Of a stretch of DNA of 64,000 nucleotides, positions 16,773-25,428 are shown piece by piece. Every line of letters starts with the position of its first letter. Position 1 is the first letter of the stretch. The notes beneath the pieces are model-generated. The model made no database searches. It saw only the letters and a list, made by a program, of their open reading frames with translations, and had not been told where the DNA came from. The stretch is from contig JACJJN010000002.1 of assembly GCA_016899975.1 (NCBI GenBank), positions 62,001 through 126,000 on the forward strand, in the 5' to 3' direction. This DNA comes from Lacrimispora saccharolytica (GTDB lineage Bacteria > Bacillota > Clostridia > Lachnospirales > Lachnospiraceae). The position numbers were made by a program, and so were the translations under genes.

Positions 16773-18342
16773 TATGACTTATCTCTGGAAACGGACCGCC
16801 GTGAATCTGCTGAAGAAAAATATCAAACGACCGGTTTTCTGGGTGTATGCAGTGCTGATCGTCGTCTATGGGGCGGCGATGTATCTGACGTTTGGAGAAC
16901 TGATCCGGGAGAATCATCTGGAAAGCCCGGAGTTTTTTGCAGCGGCGGTGAGCGCCTTTCTGTTGTATCTGACACCTGCCGGGTACAGTTCCTATGCGAG
17001 ACGGAAGGGACTGCTGTTTCGAAACTGTGATGTTCACTTTGTGTTCCCTTCCCCGGCATCCCCAAAGCTTTGCCTGCTCTATGGACAGATCAAGACCCTT
17101 GCCGTGTCGTGTCTGATGGAACTGGTGATTGTTTTTGTTGGGATTGTCTGGTTTCATATACCTTTGCTGAATATGCTGCTTTATGTGCTGCTGGTCAGTG
17201 TGGTCAGCACGGTCATGGATTCCAGCCTTGTGATCTGCCTGTACGGGAATGAACGTCTGAAAGAAGAAACTTTGAATAAGCTGGCATATCTTCTGTATGG
17301 AATCACCGCGCTGCTGCTTCTGCTGGGGTTCCTTTATCTCAGGACAAAGGGATTTCACGTTGCGACAGTTATGGAATATCTGTCCAGTCCGGGGATACAG
17401 ATGATCCCTTTGATCGGATGGGAGATTGCGGCGCTGCGTCTGGTGCTGCTGGGACCGGACGCCGTTAACGTGGCAGGAACGTTCCTTTATCTGCTGGCGG
17501 CGGGAGGATTGTTCCTGGCGGCTGTGAAACTAAAATGTACCGGGCGGTATTATGAAGACGCCATGAAATTTGCCGATGACTATGAGCAGGCGCTGGCGCA
17601 GAAGAAGAAAGATGGAACGACAAACTTTTGGAAAAACCGGAAACTCAGAAAGGTACAGGTAAACTGGAAAGGAACCGGGGCAAGCGCTATTTTTCACCGG
17701 CAGTGGCTGGAATATAAAAAGGAACGGTTTTTTCTTTTCTCTACGGCGACGCTGGTAAGTGTGATCGTCGGTGTAGTGTTCATCTATCTGGACAGAACCG
17801 GACAGCTCGGCGTTCCGCAGGAATTTAAGATTTACGCGCTTTTGGGACTGACCGCCTATCTGATGCTGATCTTTGGAAGCCTGCCTACGAAGTGGACCAA
17901 AGAGCTGGAGAATCCCTATGTTTTTCTGATACCAGACCGGGCGGTGAAAAAGATCTGGTATGCCACCTGCCTGGAGCATGTGAAGTCTCTGATAAATATG
18001 ATCCTTCTGGTAGTGCCTGCCGGTATTTTTATGGGAATCCGACCAGTGTTGTTGATCTTTCTGGTCTGGATGGGAACGGCGGCAGGAGCGGTCCGGATTT
18101 ATTCCGATACGATCACCAGAGCGATTCTGGGAAGTATGCTGGGGAATACCGGAAGGAGTTTATTGCAGATGTTGATCGCGTGGACGTTTATCGGATTTGC
18201 AGTTCCGTTTTTCCTGATCGGTCTGTTTCTGGTGGGAGAGACGGCAGCTTTCCTGCTGGCGAGCCTGTATCTGACGGTGGCGGCTTTTGTCCTGATGTTC
18301 GGCGGTTCCCACGCGTTTACCAGGATGGAACTGCAGGAATAG
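16765..18342 (+). CDS. Putative ABC exporter membrane protein
   Basis: This 525-residue protein has about ten hydrophobic segments arranged in two halves separated by a cytoplasmic charged region (about 255-310, containing EQALAQKKKDGTTNFWKNRK). Its size and its position immediately after an export ATPase match the putative ABC exporter family (PF16962-like). It probably forms the transport channel for a peptide, lipid or drug. The start overlaps the ATPase gene (GAGAGG, then ATG), implying coupled translation. No binding protein or immunity gene is nearby to suggest a substrate. Confidence 0.8.
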   Translation: MRSMTYLWKRTAVNLLKKNIKRPVFWVYAVLIVVYGAAMYLTFGELIRENHLESPEFFAAAVSAFLLYLTPAGYSSYARRKGLLFRNCDVHFVFPSPASPKLCLLYGQIKTLAVSCLMELVIVFVGIVWFHIPLLNMLLYVLLVSVVSTVMDSSLVICLYGNERLKEETLNKLAYLLYGITALLLLLGFLYLRTKGFHVATVMEYLSSPGIQMIPLIGWEIAALRLVLLGPDAVNVAGTFLYLLAAGGLFLAAVKLKCTGRYYEDAMKFADDYEQALAQKKKDGTTNFWKNRKLRKVQVNWKGTGASAIFHRQWLEYKKERFFLFSTATLVSVIVGVVFIYLDRTGQLGVPQEFKIYALLGLTAYLMLIFGSLPTKWTKELENPYVFLIPDRAVKKIWYATCLEHVKSLINMILLVVPAGIFMGIRPVLLIFLVWMGTAAGAVRIYSDTITRAILGSMLGNTGRSLLQMLIAWTFIGFAVPFFLIGLFLVGETAAFLLASLYLTVAAFVLMFGGSHAFTRMELQE

Positions 18343-18407
18343 CGATTTGTATAGAAACCTTACAAAAAGCAATTTTCAAACACTCTCTTGAGAAAGGATG
18401 AGTGAAT

Positions 18408-18844
18408 ATGAAACCAACGGTGAAACAGTCATTATTTATCGTAACCGGAGCTTCCGGAGTGGGGAAAACTACGCTGTGTGAGGAATTGTTCCGGAAAGAA
18501 AAGGATTATATCGTTATGGAAAGCGATATTATCTGGAATGATTTTTACGATACGCCGGAGAACAATTACCGGATGTTCCGGAAGATCTGGAGGAAAGACA
18601 GCTGTTCACGGAAATCCATTACCTTGCGGTGGTGGCGGATGACAAAACTCTGCTGCGGAGAATGCGGGAGGGACGTGGAATTACGGATCAGGGCTGGATC
18701 GATTCTTCGGTTCACTTTAACCGGTGGCTGAGAGAAAACGCGGACAAGACAGCGCCGAAGATCACGCTCCTGGATGAGACGGAGCGGACGCTGGAAGAAA
18801 GCGTGGAATTTGCGCATCAGTGGATCATGGACAGAATAAAATAA
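18408..18844 (+). pseudogene. P-loop nucleoside kinase-like gene broken by an internal deletion and frameshift
   Basis: The first part reads FIVTGASGVGKTTLCEELF (P-loop), then DYIVMESDIIWNDFYDTPENNYRMF, as in small AAA/kinase-like proteins of Clostridia. At about 18585-18600 the frame shifts: the continuation (LEERQLFTEIHYLAVVADDK, then MREGRG and SSVHFNRWLRENA) lies in another frame and ends at 18844. The family normally has about 30 extra residues between these parts, so a short deletion plus frameshift has inactivated the gene. The original start is ATG 18408, with AAAGG 10 bases upstream. Confidence 0.8.
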
Positions 18845-18861
18845 CGAAAGAATTAAAATAG

Positions 18862-18917
18862 CGCCGATGCCTGTACGAACTGTCTCACCCGGACAGCCAC
18901 ACAGGCATCGGCGTTTT
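18862..18917. terminator. Terminator between the broken kinase and the GNAT gene
   Basis: CGCCGATGCCTGT (18862-18874) pairs perfectly with ACAGGCATCGGCG (18901-18913), followed by TTTTCTT. It separates convergent genes. Confidence 0.85.
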
Positions 18918-18926
18918 CTTTGGAAA

Positions 18927-19436
18927 TCACATTCCGAATTCTTTTGGATAAACGACAGAGCCGCTGAGTGGTCTGGCGTTTTCCTGCAGTTTGATTGCCA
19001 TGAAATTTGCGGAAGGGATTCCTTCCGGAACTTCGATGCCAAGCTGTTCCGCCGGAACATAGCCGAATTTCGGATAGTAGAACTCACTGCCGAGTACCAG
19101 GGAATAGGCATGGCCGGCTTCTTTTGCGATCCGGTGGCCTTCCGCGATCAGCGCAGTCCCCACGCCCTGTTTCTGGTATTCCGGTTTCACGGACAAAGGA
19201 GCCAGAACCAGTACCGGGTCGTTTCCCACACTGGCTTTGGTAAACATGATATGTCCCGCCAGCTTTCCGTCGATCTCTGCGACGAGAGATAATTCCGGGA
19301 GAAATGCGCTGCCTTTCCGCAGTTCCGTAACCAGGTCCTGCTCATTTCCGTCCGCATGGTCCGCGGTCGCGAAGGCTTCTTTCACAAGATCGTAGATTTC
19401 GTTGTAGTCGTTTGGAGTTTCCTGTCGGATTACCAT
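18927..19436 (-). CDS. GNAT family N-acetyltransferase
   Basis: The 169-residue protein has the GNAT core. VIRQETPNDYNEIYDLVKEAF is the typical N-terminal strand and helix, LAPLSVKPEYQKQGVGTALI carries the acetyl-CoA-binding Q-x-x-G-x-G/A motif (about 83-102), and FYYPKFGYVPA follows. This arrangement matches YhbS-like acetyltransferases, whose substrates are mostly unknown. The start follows AGGAGG (the plus-strand complement is visible at 19443-19448). It stands alone between terminators. Confidence 0.9.
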   Translation of the reverse strand: MVIRQETPNDYNEIYDLVKEAFATADHADGNEQDLVTELRKGSAFLPELSLVAEIDGKLAGHIMFTKASVGNDPVLVLAPLSVKPEYQKQGVGTALIAEGHRIAKEAGHAYSLVLGSEFYYPKFGYVPAEQLGIEVPEGIPSANFMAIKLQENARPLSGSVVYPKEFGM

Positions 19437-19456
19437 TTGAATACCTCCTGTAACGA

Positions 19457-19494
19457 AAGAACCGCACCAATCGGAAAGATCGGTGCGGTTCTTT
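19457..19494 (-). terminator. Terminator of the NifU-like/GGGtGRT operon
   Basis: AAGAACCGCACC (19457-19468) pairs with GGTGCGGTTCTT (19482-19493). On the minus strand it follows the GGGtGRT stop by about 30 bases and runs into T residues. Confidence 0.75.
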
Positions 19495-19521
19495 TGTCAT
19501 GTTGTGATAAAATTCCGTTTT

Positions 19522-20532
19522 TTAGAACTTGCCAGCTTTTGCAGCTTCCTCAACAGCAACAGCAACAGCAACAGTCATACCAACCATCGGGTTGTTGCCG
19601 GCGCCGATCAGACCCATCATCTCAACGTGAGCCGGAACGGAAGAGGAACCAGCGAACTGAGCGTCAGAGTGCATACGTCCCAGAGTATCTGTCATACCGT
19701 AGGAAGCCGGACCTGCAGCCATGTTGTCCGGATGCAGAGTACGTCCTGTACCACCGCCGGATGCAACGGAGAAGTATTTCTTTCCAGCTTCTACGCGCTC
19801 TTTCTTGTAGGTACCAGCTACCGGATGCTGGAAACGGGTCGGGTTGGTGGAGTTTCCGGTGATGGAAACATCTACGTTCTCTCTCCACATGATCGCAACG
19901 CCTTCACGAACATCGTTTGCACCATAGCAGTTTACTTTTGCACGCGGTCCATCGGAGTATGCCTTGCGGAATACTTCTTTCAGCTCGCCTGTGTAGTAAT
20001 CATATTCTGTTTCGATATAAGTAAATCCGTTGATACGTGCGATGATCTGAGCAGCGTCTTTTCCAAGACCGTTCAGGATAACACGCAGCGGTTTCTGACG
20101 TACACGGTTTGCTTTCTCAGCGATACCGATCGCGCCCTCAGCAGCAGCGAAGGACTCGTGACCTGCCAGGAATGCGAAGCACTCGGTATCCTCTTCCAGA
20201 AGCATTTTGCCCAGGTTTCCATGTCCCAGACCTACTTTACGCTGGTCTGCTACAGAACCCGGAATACAGAAGGACTGAAGTCCCTCACCGATTGCAGCTG
20301 CAGCCTCAGATGCTTTGCGGCAGCCTTTTTTGATCGCGATTGCAGCGCCTACGGTGTAAGCCCATTTTGCGTTTTCGAAGCAGATCGGCTGAATGCCTTC
20401 TACCATTTTGTATACATCCAGGCCTGCAGCTTTTGTTACTTCTGCAGCTTCCTCGATGGAATTGATTCCGTACTCAGCTAACTTTGCCAGAATCTGTTTT
20501 TCTCTTCTTTCATATGATTCAAATAATGCCAT
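19522..20532 (-). CDS. GGGtGRT family protein of unknown function
   Basis: The 336-residue protein carries the family-defining motif SVASGGGTGRTLHPDN (about 259-274). Several cysteines are spread along it (PICFENAK, KKGCRKAS, FCIPGS, TECFAFL, NCYGAND), some of which could bind metal. No membrane segment or signal peptide is present. ATG 20530-20532 is chosen because GGAGG lies 8 bases upstream; the open frame extends further but overlaps the previous gene. It follows the NifU-like gene by 19 bp and shares its transcript. The family is known mainly from anaerobic Firmicutes and has no assigned reaction. The C-terminal run of Ala-Val residues is coded by a GTTGCT-type repeat. Confidence 0.85.
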   Translation of the reverse strand: MALFESYERREKQILAKLAEYGINSIEEAAEVTKAAGLDVYKMVEGIQPICFENAKWAYTVGAAIAIKKGCRKASEAAAAIGEGLQSFCIPGSVADQRKVGLGHGNLGKMLLEEDTECFAFLAGHESFAAAEGAIGIAEKANRVRQKPLRVILNGLGKDAAQIIARINGFTYIETEYDYYTGELKEVFRKAYSDGPRAKVNCYGANDVREGVAIMWRENVDVSITGNSTNPTRFQHPVAGTYKKERVEAGKKYFSVASGGGTGRTLHPDNMAAGPASYGMTDTLGRMHSDAQFAGSSSVPAHVEMMGLIGAGNNPMVGMTVAVAVAVEEAAKAGKF

Positions 20533-20551
20533 TTCCTCGTCCTCCTGATTC

Positions 20552-21244
20552 TCAAGCTTTTCTCGGGTCAATGATTTTAACAGCGTCGTCTACACGGCCG
20601 TACTGTCCCTGAGCTTTTTCAAATGCAGTGTTTGCGTCGTCTCCGCCTTTGATGAACTCCATCATTTTTCCGAAGTTTACGAATTTATAACCGATGATCT
20701 GATCTTCGTCGTCAAGAGCAACGCCTGTTACGTAACCATCTGTCATTTCCAGATAACGAGGTCCTTTTGCAAGTGTTCCGTACATGGTTCCAACCTGGGA
20801 ACGAAGTCCTTTACCCAGATCTTCCAGACCTGCACCGATCGGCAGACCTTCCTCAGAGAATGCACTCTGGCTTCTTCCGTAAACGATCTGAAGGAAGAGT
20901 TCTCTCATTGCTGTATTGATAGCATCACACACAAGGTCAGTGTTCAGAGCTTCCAGAACAGTAAGACCTGGAAGAATCTCAGATGCCATAGCAGCAGAAT
21001 GAGTCATACCGGAACATCCGATGGTCTCAACCAGCGCTTCCTGGATGACGCCGTCTTTTACGTTCAGGGTCAGTTTACAGGTACCCTGCTGCGGAGCACA
21101 CCAGCCAATGCCGTGTGTTAAACCGGAGATATCCTTGATTTCTTTTGCTTTTACCCATTTTGCTTCTTCCGGAATCGGAGCTGCACCGTGATGAACGCCC
21201 TGAGCAACCGGACACATCATTTCTACTTCGTGTGAATAAATCAT
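20552..21244 (-). CDS. NifU-like iron-sulfur scaffold family protein
   Basis: The 230-residue protein resembles the N-terminal scaffold domain of NifU/IscU in its cysteine-bearing segments: MMCPVAQG, GWCAPQQGTC, IGCSGMTHSAA and DLVCDAINTA. The order Cys-Ser-Gly-Met near residue 85 corresponds to the scaffold's GCGAS/GCSGM ligand loop. A C-terminal extension (about 130-230) is not part of classical IscU. It precedes a GGGtGRT gene, an association I recall from related Firmicutes. ATG 21242-21244 follows AAAGGAG; the open frame extends further upstream without support. A weak TTGACG/GAAAAT promoter (21358-21330, minus strand) may drive the pair. Confidence 0.8.
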   Translation of the reverse strand: MIYSHEVEMMCPVAQGVHHGAAPIPEEAKWVKAKEIKDISGLTHGIGWCAPQQGTCKLTLNVKDGVIQEALVETIGCSGMTHSAAMASEILPGLTVLEALNTDLVCDAINTAMRELFLQIVYGRSQSAFSEEGLPIGAGLEDLGKGLRSQVGTMYGTLAKGPRYLEMTDGYVTGVALDDEDQIIGYKFVNFGKMMEFIKGGDDANTAFEKAQGQYGRVDDAVKIIDPRKA

Positions 21245-21414
21245 TGTTAGACTCCTTTCAAATATGTACTTATTTGAGCTTTTTGTCTTTGGAACAACCC
21301 GCAATCTGAAGTCCCACAGACCTGACATTATTTTCTCACAATCTTCCGGTTTCGTCAACTCTGAAATCTGGGGTTTTTCATTTGCCGGTGCAGCTTTTTG
21401 GGTTTGAACGGACG

Positions 21415-21675
21415 AAAAAATCTCTGCGCGTGCGGCATACGGGTGCGGCGGGCGGCTGCAGCGGCGTGGAAAATCTATGCATTCCGGAGCACCTCCGGAC
21501 GGGCACCGGAGCGATTCATCAGGAATGCCTTATGCATTCCCGATTCAGCGCTCCTCAGCCTCAGTGCGTGTGGCACTTCGCCTGTCCCGTCCTCCGGCGC
21601 TTCGGAACGCTTAGATTTTCTCACGCCGCTGCAGATGCCCGCTGCACCCGTATGCCGCACGCGCAGGGATTTTTT
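21415..21675. repeat. Long hairpin repeat, copy 2 (261 bp)
   Basis: Outer arms 21415-21446 and 21644-21675 are complementary at 31 of 32 positions and start and end with the same AAAAAATC/GATTTTTT blocks as copy 1. Inner stems again pair GGAAAATCT with AGATTTTC. The core GGACGGGCACCGGAGCG is identical to copy 1. The rest of the arm sequence differs completely from copy 1 but remains self-complementary. The loop is about 90 bp longer and contains tatgcattcc twice. It separates the NifU-like operon from the transporter operon. Confidence 0.85.
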
Positions 21676-21873
21676 CTGGCTTTCGAAAGCGGAAGATTCA
21701 GAGAGTTGTATTACCTTTCAGCTGTCTGGTAAACGCAAATCGGCGGTTTGAGTTCGAATGATTCATACGTAAATTTCAATATTTTGGATAAGCAAAATTT
21801 CGGATTTTGCTAAAAAACGTGTAAAAATTTTTTGATAAATGAATATTCAGATAAATAATTAAGAGAAATGTAA

Positions 21874-21901
21874 TTGACAATAAAATATGGCATTGTATAA
21901 T
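21874..21901 (+). promoter_or_regulatory. Consensus promoter of the sugar ABC operon
   Basis: A perfect TTGACA (21874-21879) and a perfect TATAAT (21896-21901) are separated by 16 bp, 74 bp before the first lipoprotein start. No obvious operator overlaps them. Confidence 0.85.
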
Positions 21902-21975
21902 TTGAATATAGAGAATTGAAAAAGAGAGAAAAATTCAACAAATTGACAAATGGAGAACGGGAGGGAGGAGTGGTT

Positions 21976-23235
21976 ATGAAGTGGAGGCAAGGGTTAAAAA
22001 AAGTGATGGGATTTGTTCTTGCCGGAATTTTTGCGGTAGGTATGATGGGATGTCAGGGTGGTCAGGAAGAGGAGGAAATCCTGACGGTCTGTGTGGACAG
22101 TGCGAACGAGAGCATAGGTTCTATGATAGCGGATGGGTGGTCAAATCTGGACGATGGGGTCAAGACGGAGCTTGTAGTGATACCGTCGGATGAGACGGCG
22201 GCACAGGCAAAGATCAAAGAGCTGCGTACGGAGATTATGTCAGGCGGCGGACCGGATGTTTTTCTTTTTTCAACCGACGGAAATCAGCGGCTGTTTGAAG
22301 ATCCGAAAAAAGCCATGTATTCAGACGCTTTTCTGCCGCTGGATGACTATATGAGCGATGCCAAGTATATGAAACCGGAGGAATGGAACCAGACTGTTCT
22401 GGAATCTGGAAGAACAGAGGAAGGACAGGTTGTGCTTCCCGTACAATATACCTTTCATGCATTCGCTTTCCAGTCCGCGTGTCTGAAAAATCCCGGGGAG
22501 ATTCCTTCGTCCCTGGAAGAGATTCTTGCATGTGAGGATCCGCTGATCGGGGAATATGCGACTTTTTATCCGGATTCTATTATGTTTCATTCTTTTGGGG
22601 AACTGGCGGATTATCAGGAGGAAAAACTCTTCTGTTCCAAGGAGGATCTGCAGAAACGCGTGGAGGAAATGATTGCTCATCAGTCTAAATGGCTCTCCAA
22701 AACGGAAGCGGAAGGAATCGTTGCCTGCGGTGAAGTAGACGGAACATTTTTTTTCAATGTCGACCGCTTTTCAGGGGAAGAGGAGGCGGTGTTTGCTTTT
22801 CCAAATGATCAAGGAGGCGTAACCGCTCGTGTAAACACATATGCAGAGATCAATAGAAATACGGAACTTCCCGAGCAGGCGTTTGCTGCACTGGACTTTT
22901 TACTTAGCAATGAAGTAATCAGCGGTGAAGGTTTTCCGTATGGAGAAGATAAATGGGCAGGAAGAGGCGACAGTTTTTTTCCGGGAACAGGAGGAATTTC
23001 TGTGAATCAGACACTTGCACAAGAGGCATGCAAATCCCAAACAGCCAAAGACGCATTCCAGAAAATGAACAGCCAGATCACTGCCGTCCGTTATCCCTCA
23101 ATCCTGGATCAGGAAATTCAACAGATGTATTGGGCAGCTGATTTGAACGCATTTGGTCCGCAGTCAGACGAGGCGACGAGAAAGGAGCTGGTCAGTCGAG
23201 CGTATGAGCGGATGGAAATGCAACTGTCTGAATAA
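21976..23235 (+). CDS. Extracellular solute-binding lipoprotein, copy 1
   Basis: The 419-residue protein has a lipoprotein signal peptide ending in GMMGC, with the lipidated cysteine at residue 26. The rest resembles family 1 sugar-binding proteins: GGGPDVFLFST (about 87-97), then PLDDYMSDA, and NDQGGVTARVNTYAEINRN in the second lobe. It should capture an oligosaccharide outside the membrane for the two permeases downstream. GGGAGGGAGGAG precedes ATG 21976. A second, closely similar copy follows after 37 bp. The substrate is inferred from the adjacent glycosidases only. Confidence 0.85.
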   Translation: MKWRQGLKKVMGFVLAGIFAVGMMGCQGGQEEEEILTVCVDSANESIGSMIADGWSNLDDGVKTELVVIPSDETAAQAKIKELRTEIMSGGGPDVFLFSTDGNQRLFEDPKKAMYSDAFLPLDDYMSDAKYMKPEEWNQTVLESGRTEEGQVVLPVQYTFHAFAFQSACLKNPGEIPSSLEEILACEDPLIGEYATFYPDSIMFHSFGELADYQEEKLFCSKEDLQKRVEEMIAHQSKWLSKTEAEGIVACGEVDGTFFFNVDRFSGEEEAVFAFPNDQGGVTARVNTYAEINRNTELPEQAFAALDFLLSNEVISGEGFPYGEDKWAGRGDSFFPGTGGISVNQTLAQEACKSQTAKDAFQKMNSQITAVRYPSILDQEIQQMYWAADLNAFGPQSDEATRKELVSRAYERMEMQLSE

Positions 23236-23272
23236 CTCAGTGACAAATAGAGAAAGGGAAGGAGGAGCGGTT

Positions 23273-24544
23273 ATGAAATGGAAGAAAGTGGTCAGAAAAG
23301 TGGTGGGATTTGGTTTGACTGGAATTTTAGCGATAGGTATGATGGGATGTCAGGGTGGTCAGGAAGAGGAGGAAATCCTGACGGTCTGTGTGGACGTTGG
23401 GACAGAGGACATTGGTTCTATGATAGCGGACGGCTGGTCGAATCTGGATGAGGGGATGAAGACGGAGCTTGTGGTGATACCGTCGGATGAGACGGTGGCA
23501 CAGACAAAGATCAAAGAACTGCGTACGGAAATTATGTCAGGCGGCGGACCGGATGTTTTTCTTTTATCAGCTGACAGAAATCAGAGGCTGTTTGAAGATC
23601 CGAAAAAAAACATGTACTCGGATACTTTTTTGCCATTGGATGATTATATGAGCGATGCCAAGTATATGAAACCGGAGGAATGGAACCAGGCTGTTCTGGA
23701 ATCCGGAAGAACAGAGGAAGGACAGGTTGTGCTCCCAGTGTTATATTCCTATTATGCGTTTGCTTTCCAGACCTCTTGTCTGGAAAACCCCGGGGAGATT
23801 CCTTCATCTCTGGAAAAATTCCTTGCATGCGAGGACCCGCTGATCGGGAGCGATGTGGCTTCTTTTTCACATCTTGCCATGCTTTATTCTTTTGGGGAAT
23901 TGGCGGATTATCAGGAGGAAAAACTTTTCTTCTCTGAAGAGGATCTGCTGAAACGTGTGGAGGAAATACTTGATTATAAAATAAAATGGCCCTTAAAATG
24001 GTCTTTAGATACGGAAGTGGAAGGAGTCGTTGCTCACGGTGAAGTAGACGGAACGTTTTTCTCCAATGTTGACCGTTTTCCAGGGGAAGAAGAGACGGTG
24101 TTTGCTTTTCCAAACGATCAGGGAGGCGTAACCGCCCGTGTAAAGATGTATGCAGCGATTAACAGAAATACGGAACTTCCCGAGCAGGCGTTTGCAGCAC
24201 TGGACTTTCTGCTCAGCAATGAAGTAATCAGCGGTGAAGGGTTTCCGTATGGAGAAGATAAATGGGCAGGAAGAGGCAACTGGTTTTCTCCTGCACTGGG
24301 AGGAATTTCTGTGAATCAGACACTTACACAGGAGGCATGTAGATCCCAAACAGCCAAAGACGCACTCAAGAAAATGAACAGCCAGATCACTGCCGTCCGT
24401 TATCCCTCAATCCTGGATCAGGAAATTCAACAGACGTATCTGGAAGCCGGTTTGAACGCATCTGGTCCACATCCAGACGAGGCGGCGAGAAAAGATTTGG
24501 TCAGCCGGGCGTATGAGCGGATGGAAATGCAGCTGTCTGAATAA
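23273..24544 (+). CDS. Extracellular solute-binding lipoprotein, copy 2 (tandem duplicate)
   Basis: The 423-residue protein is clearly a duplicate of the preceding gene, with the same lipobox GMMGC at residue 26, the same GGGPDVFL segment and a near-identical C-terminus. Differences cluster in the middle: about residues 155-185, and a region around 215-240 where a few extra residues (including KWPLKWSLDTEVEG) occur. Such clustering may mark altered ligand contacts, so the two copies may bind different oligosaccharides. GGAAGGAGG precedes ATG 23273. The duplication must be fairly recent given the long identical stretches in the DNA. Confidence 0.85.
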   Translation: MKWKKVVRKVVGFGLTGILAIGMMGCQGGQEEEEILTVCVDVGTEDIGSMIADGWSNLDEGMKTELVVIPSDETVAQTKIKELRTEIMSGGGPDVFLLSADRNQRLFEDPKKNMYSDTFLPLDDYMSDAKYMKPEEWNQAVLESGRTEEGQVVLPVLYSYYAFAFQTSCLENPGEIPSSLEKFLACEDPLIGSDVASFSHLAMLYSFGELADYQEEKLFFSEEDLLKRVEEILDYKIKWPLKWSLDTEVEGVVAHGEVDGTFFSNVDRFPGEEETVFAFPNDQGGVTARVKMYAAINRNTELPEQAFAALDFLLSNEVISGEGFPYGEDKWAGRGNWFSPALGGISVNQTLTQEACRSQTAKDALKKMNSQITAVRYPSILDQEIQQTYLEAGLNASGPHPDEAARKDLVSRAYERMEMQLSE

Positions 24545-24561
24545 CGCAAAGGAGGGTGCCT

Positions 24562-25428
24562 ATGAAAAAGAAATGGAAGAGATACGGGAATGGATGGCTG
24601 CTGGTGGCACCTTTGATGATCGGGTGCCTGGTGTTCTATGCGGTTCCGTTTCTGATGGTTCTGTGGTATTCGTTCCGGAGCAGCGCTGGACGGAGCGGTG
24701 TTTTTGTCGGGTTTGCCAATTATCTGGAGATGATGGAGAATGAGATGTTCCGCCTGGCTTGCTGGAATACGTTCCGTTTTCTGCTGGCAGGGCTTCCGCT
24801 GATCTTGTTGGTGTCGTACCTGATCGCGCTTCTGCTGAAGAAGCAGGCACAGAAACATATGCTGTTGAAATCGGTGCTTTTGTTTCCCTATATTATGCCG
24901 ATCGTTGGGACGGTGCTTCTGACGGAACTGTTGTTTGATGAGGTGGGAGTTGTCAACCGGATTTTGCTGCTGATGGGCGTTCCCATAGAGAAATGGCTGG
25001 AATCTTCCTGGGCGTTCTGGATCGTTGTCGGTCTGTATCTGTGGAAGAATGCCGGATACAGTGTCGTCCTTCTGCTTGCCGGGCTGATGACCATACCGGA
25101 AGACCAGTATGCGGCTGCCAGTCTGGACGGCGCGGGAGGGTTTCGCCAGTTCCTCTATATCACCACGCCGCAGATGTGGCATTCCGTGTATTTTGCCCTG
25201 CTGTTTTCTCTGATCAATGCGTTCAAGTGCTTCCGTGAGATTTTCCTCATCGGAGGAAAGCATCCCAATACGGAGGTCTATATGCTGCAGCATTTTATGA
25301 ACAACAACTTTGAAAACCTGAATTACAACAAGCTGTCTGTGGCTTCCGTTCTTCTGTTTTTGGCGGTTACGATCGTGATCAGTGCTTCCTATGGCTGGGT
25401 TCAGAGAAAGGAGGCGTACAAATCATGA
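24562..25428 (+). CDS. Sugar ABC transporter permease (MalF-like)
   Basis: The 288-residue protein has six hydrophobic segments and the EAA loop DQYAAASLDGAGGFRQFLYIT (about 187-207) that contacts the ATPase. It is typical of CUT1 family oligosaccharide importers. ATG 24562 is preferred over GTG 24556 because AAAGGAGG sits about 8 bases upstream of it. It lies 17 bp after the second binding protein and overlaps the next permease gene by 4 bp. No ATPase gene is in the operon; CUT1 systems of Firmicutes commonly borrow a shared MsmK-type ATPase. Confidence 0.9.
   Translation: MKKKWKRYGNGWLLVAPLMIGCLVFYAVPFLMVLWYSFRSSAGRSGVFVGFANYLEMMENEMFRLACWNTFRFLLAGLPLILLVSYLIALLLKKQAQKHMLLKSVLLFPYIMPIVGTVLLTELLFDEVGVVNRILLLMGVPIEKWLESSWAFWIVVGLYLWKNAGYSVVLLLAGLMTIPEDQYAAASLDGAGGFRQFLYITTPQMWHSVYFALLFSLINAFKCFREIFLIGGKHPNTEVYMLQHFMNNNFENLNYNKLSVASVLLFLAVTIVISASYGWVQRKEAYKS

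Noticed and set aside
19540-19585. CAGCAA-type trinucleotide run that looks like a microsatellite
   Set aside because: It encodes the Ala/Val-rich C-terminus of the GGGtGRT protein, so it is explained by coding.
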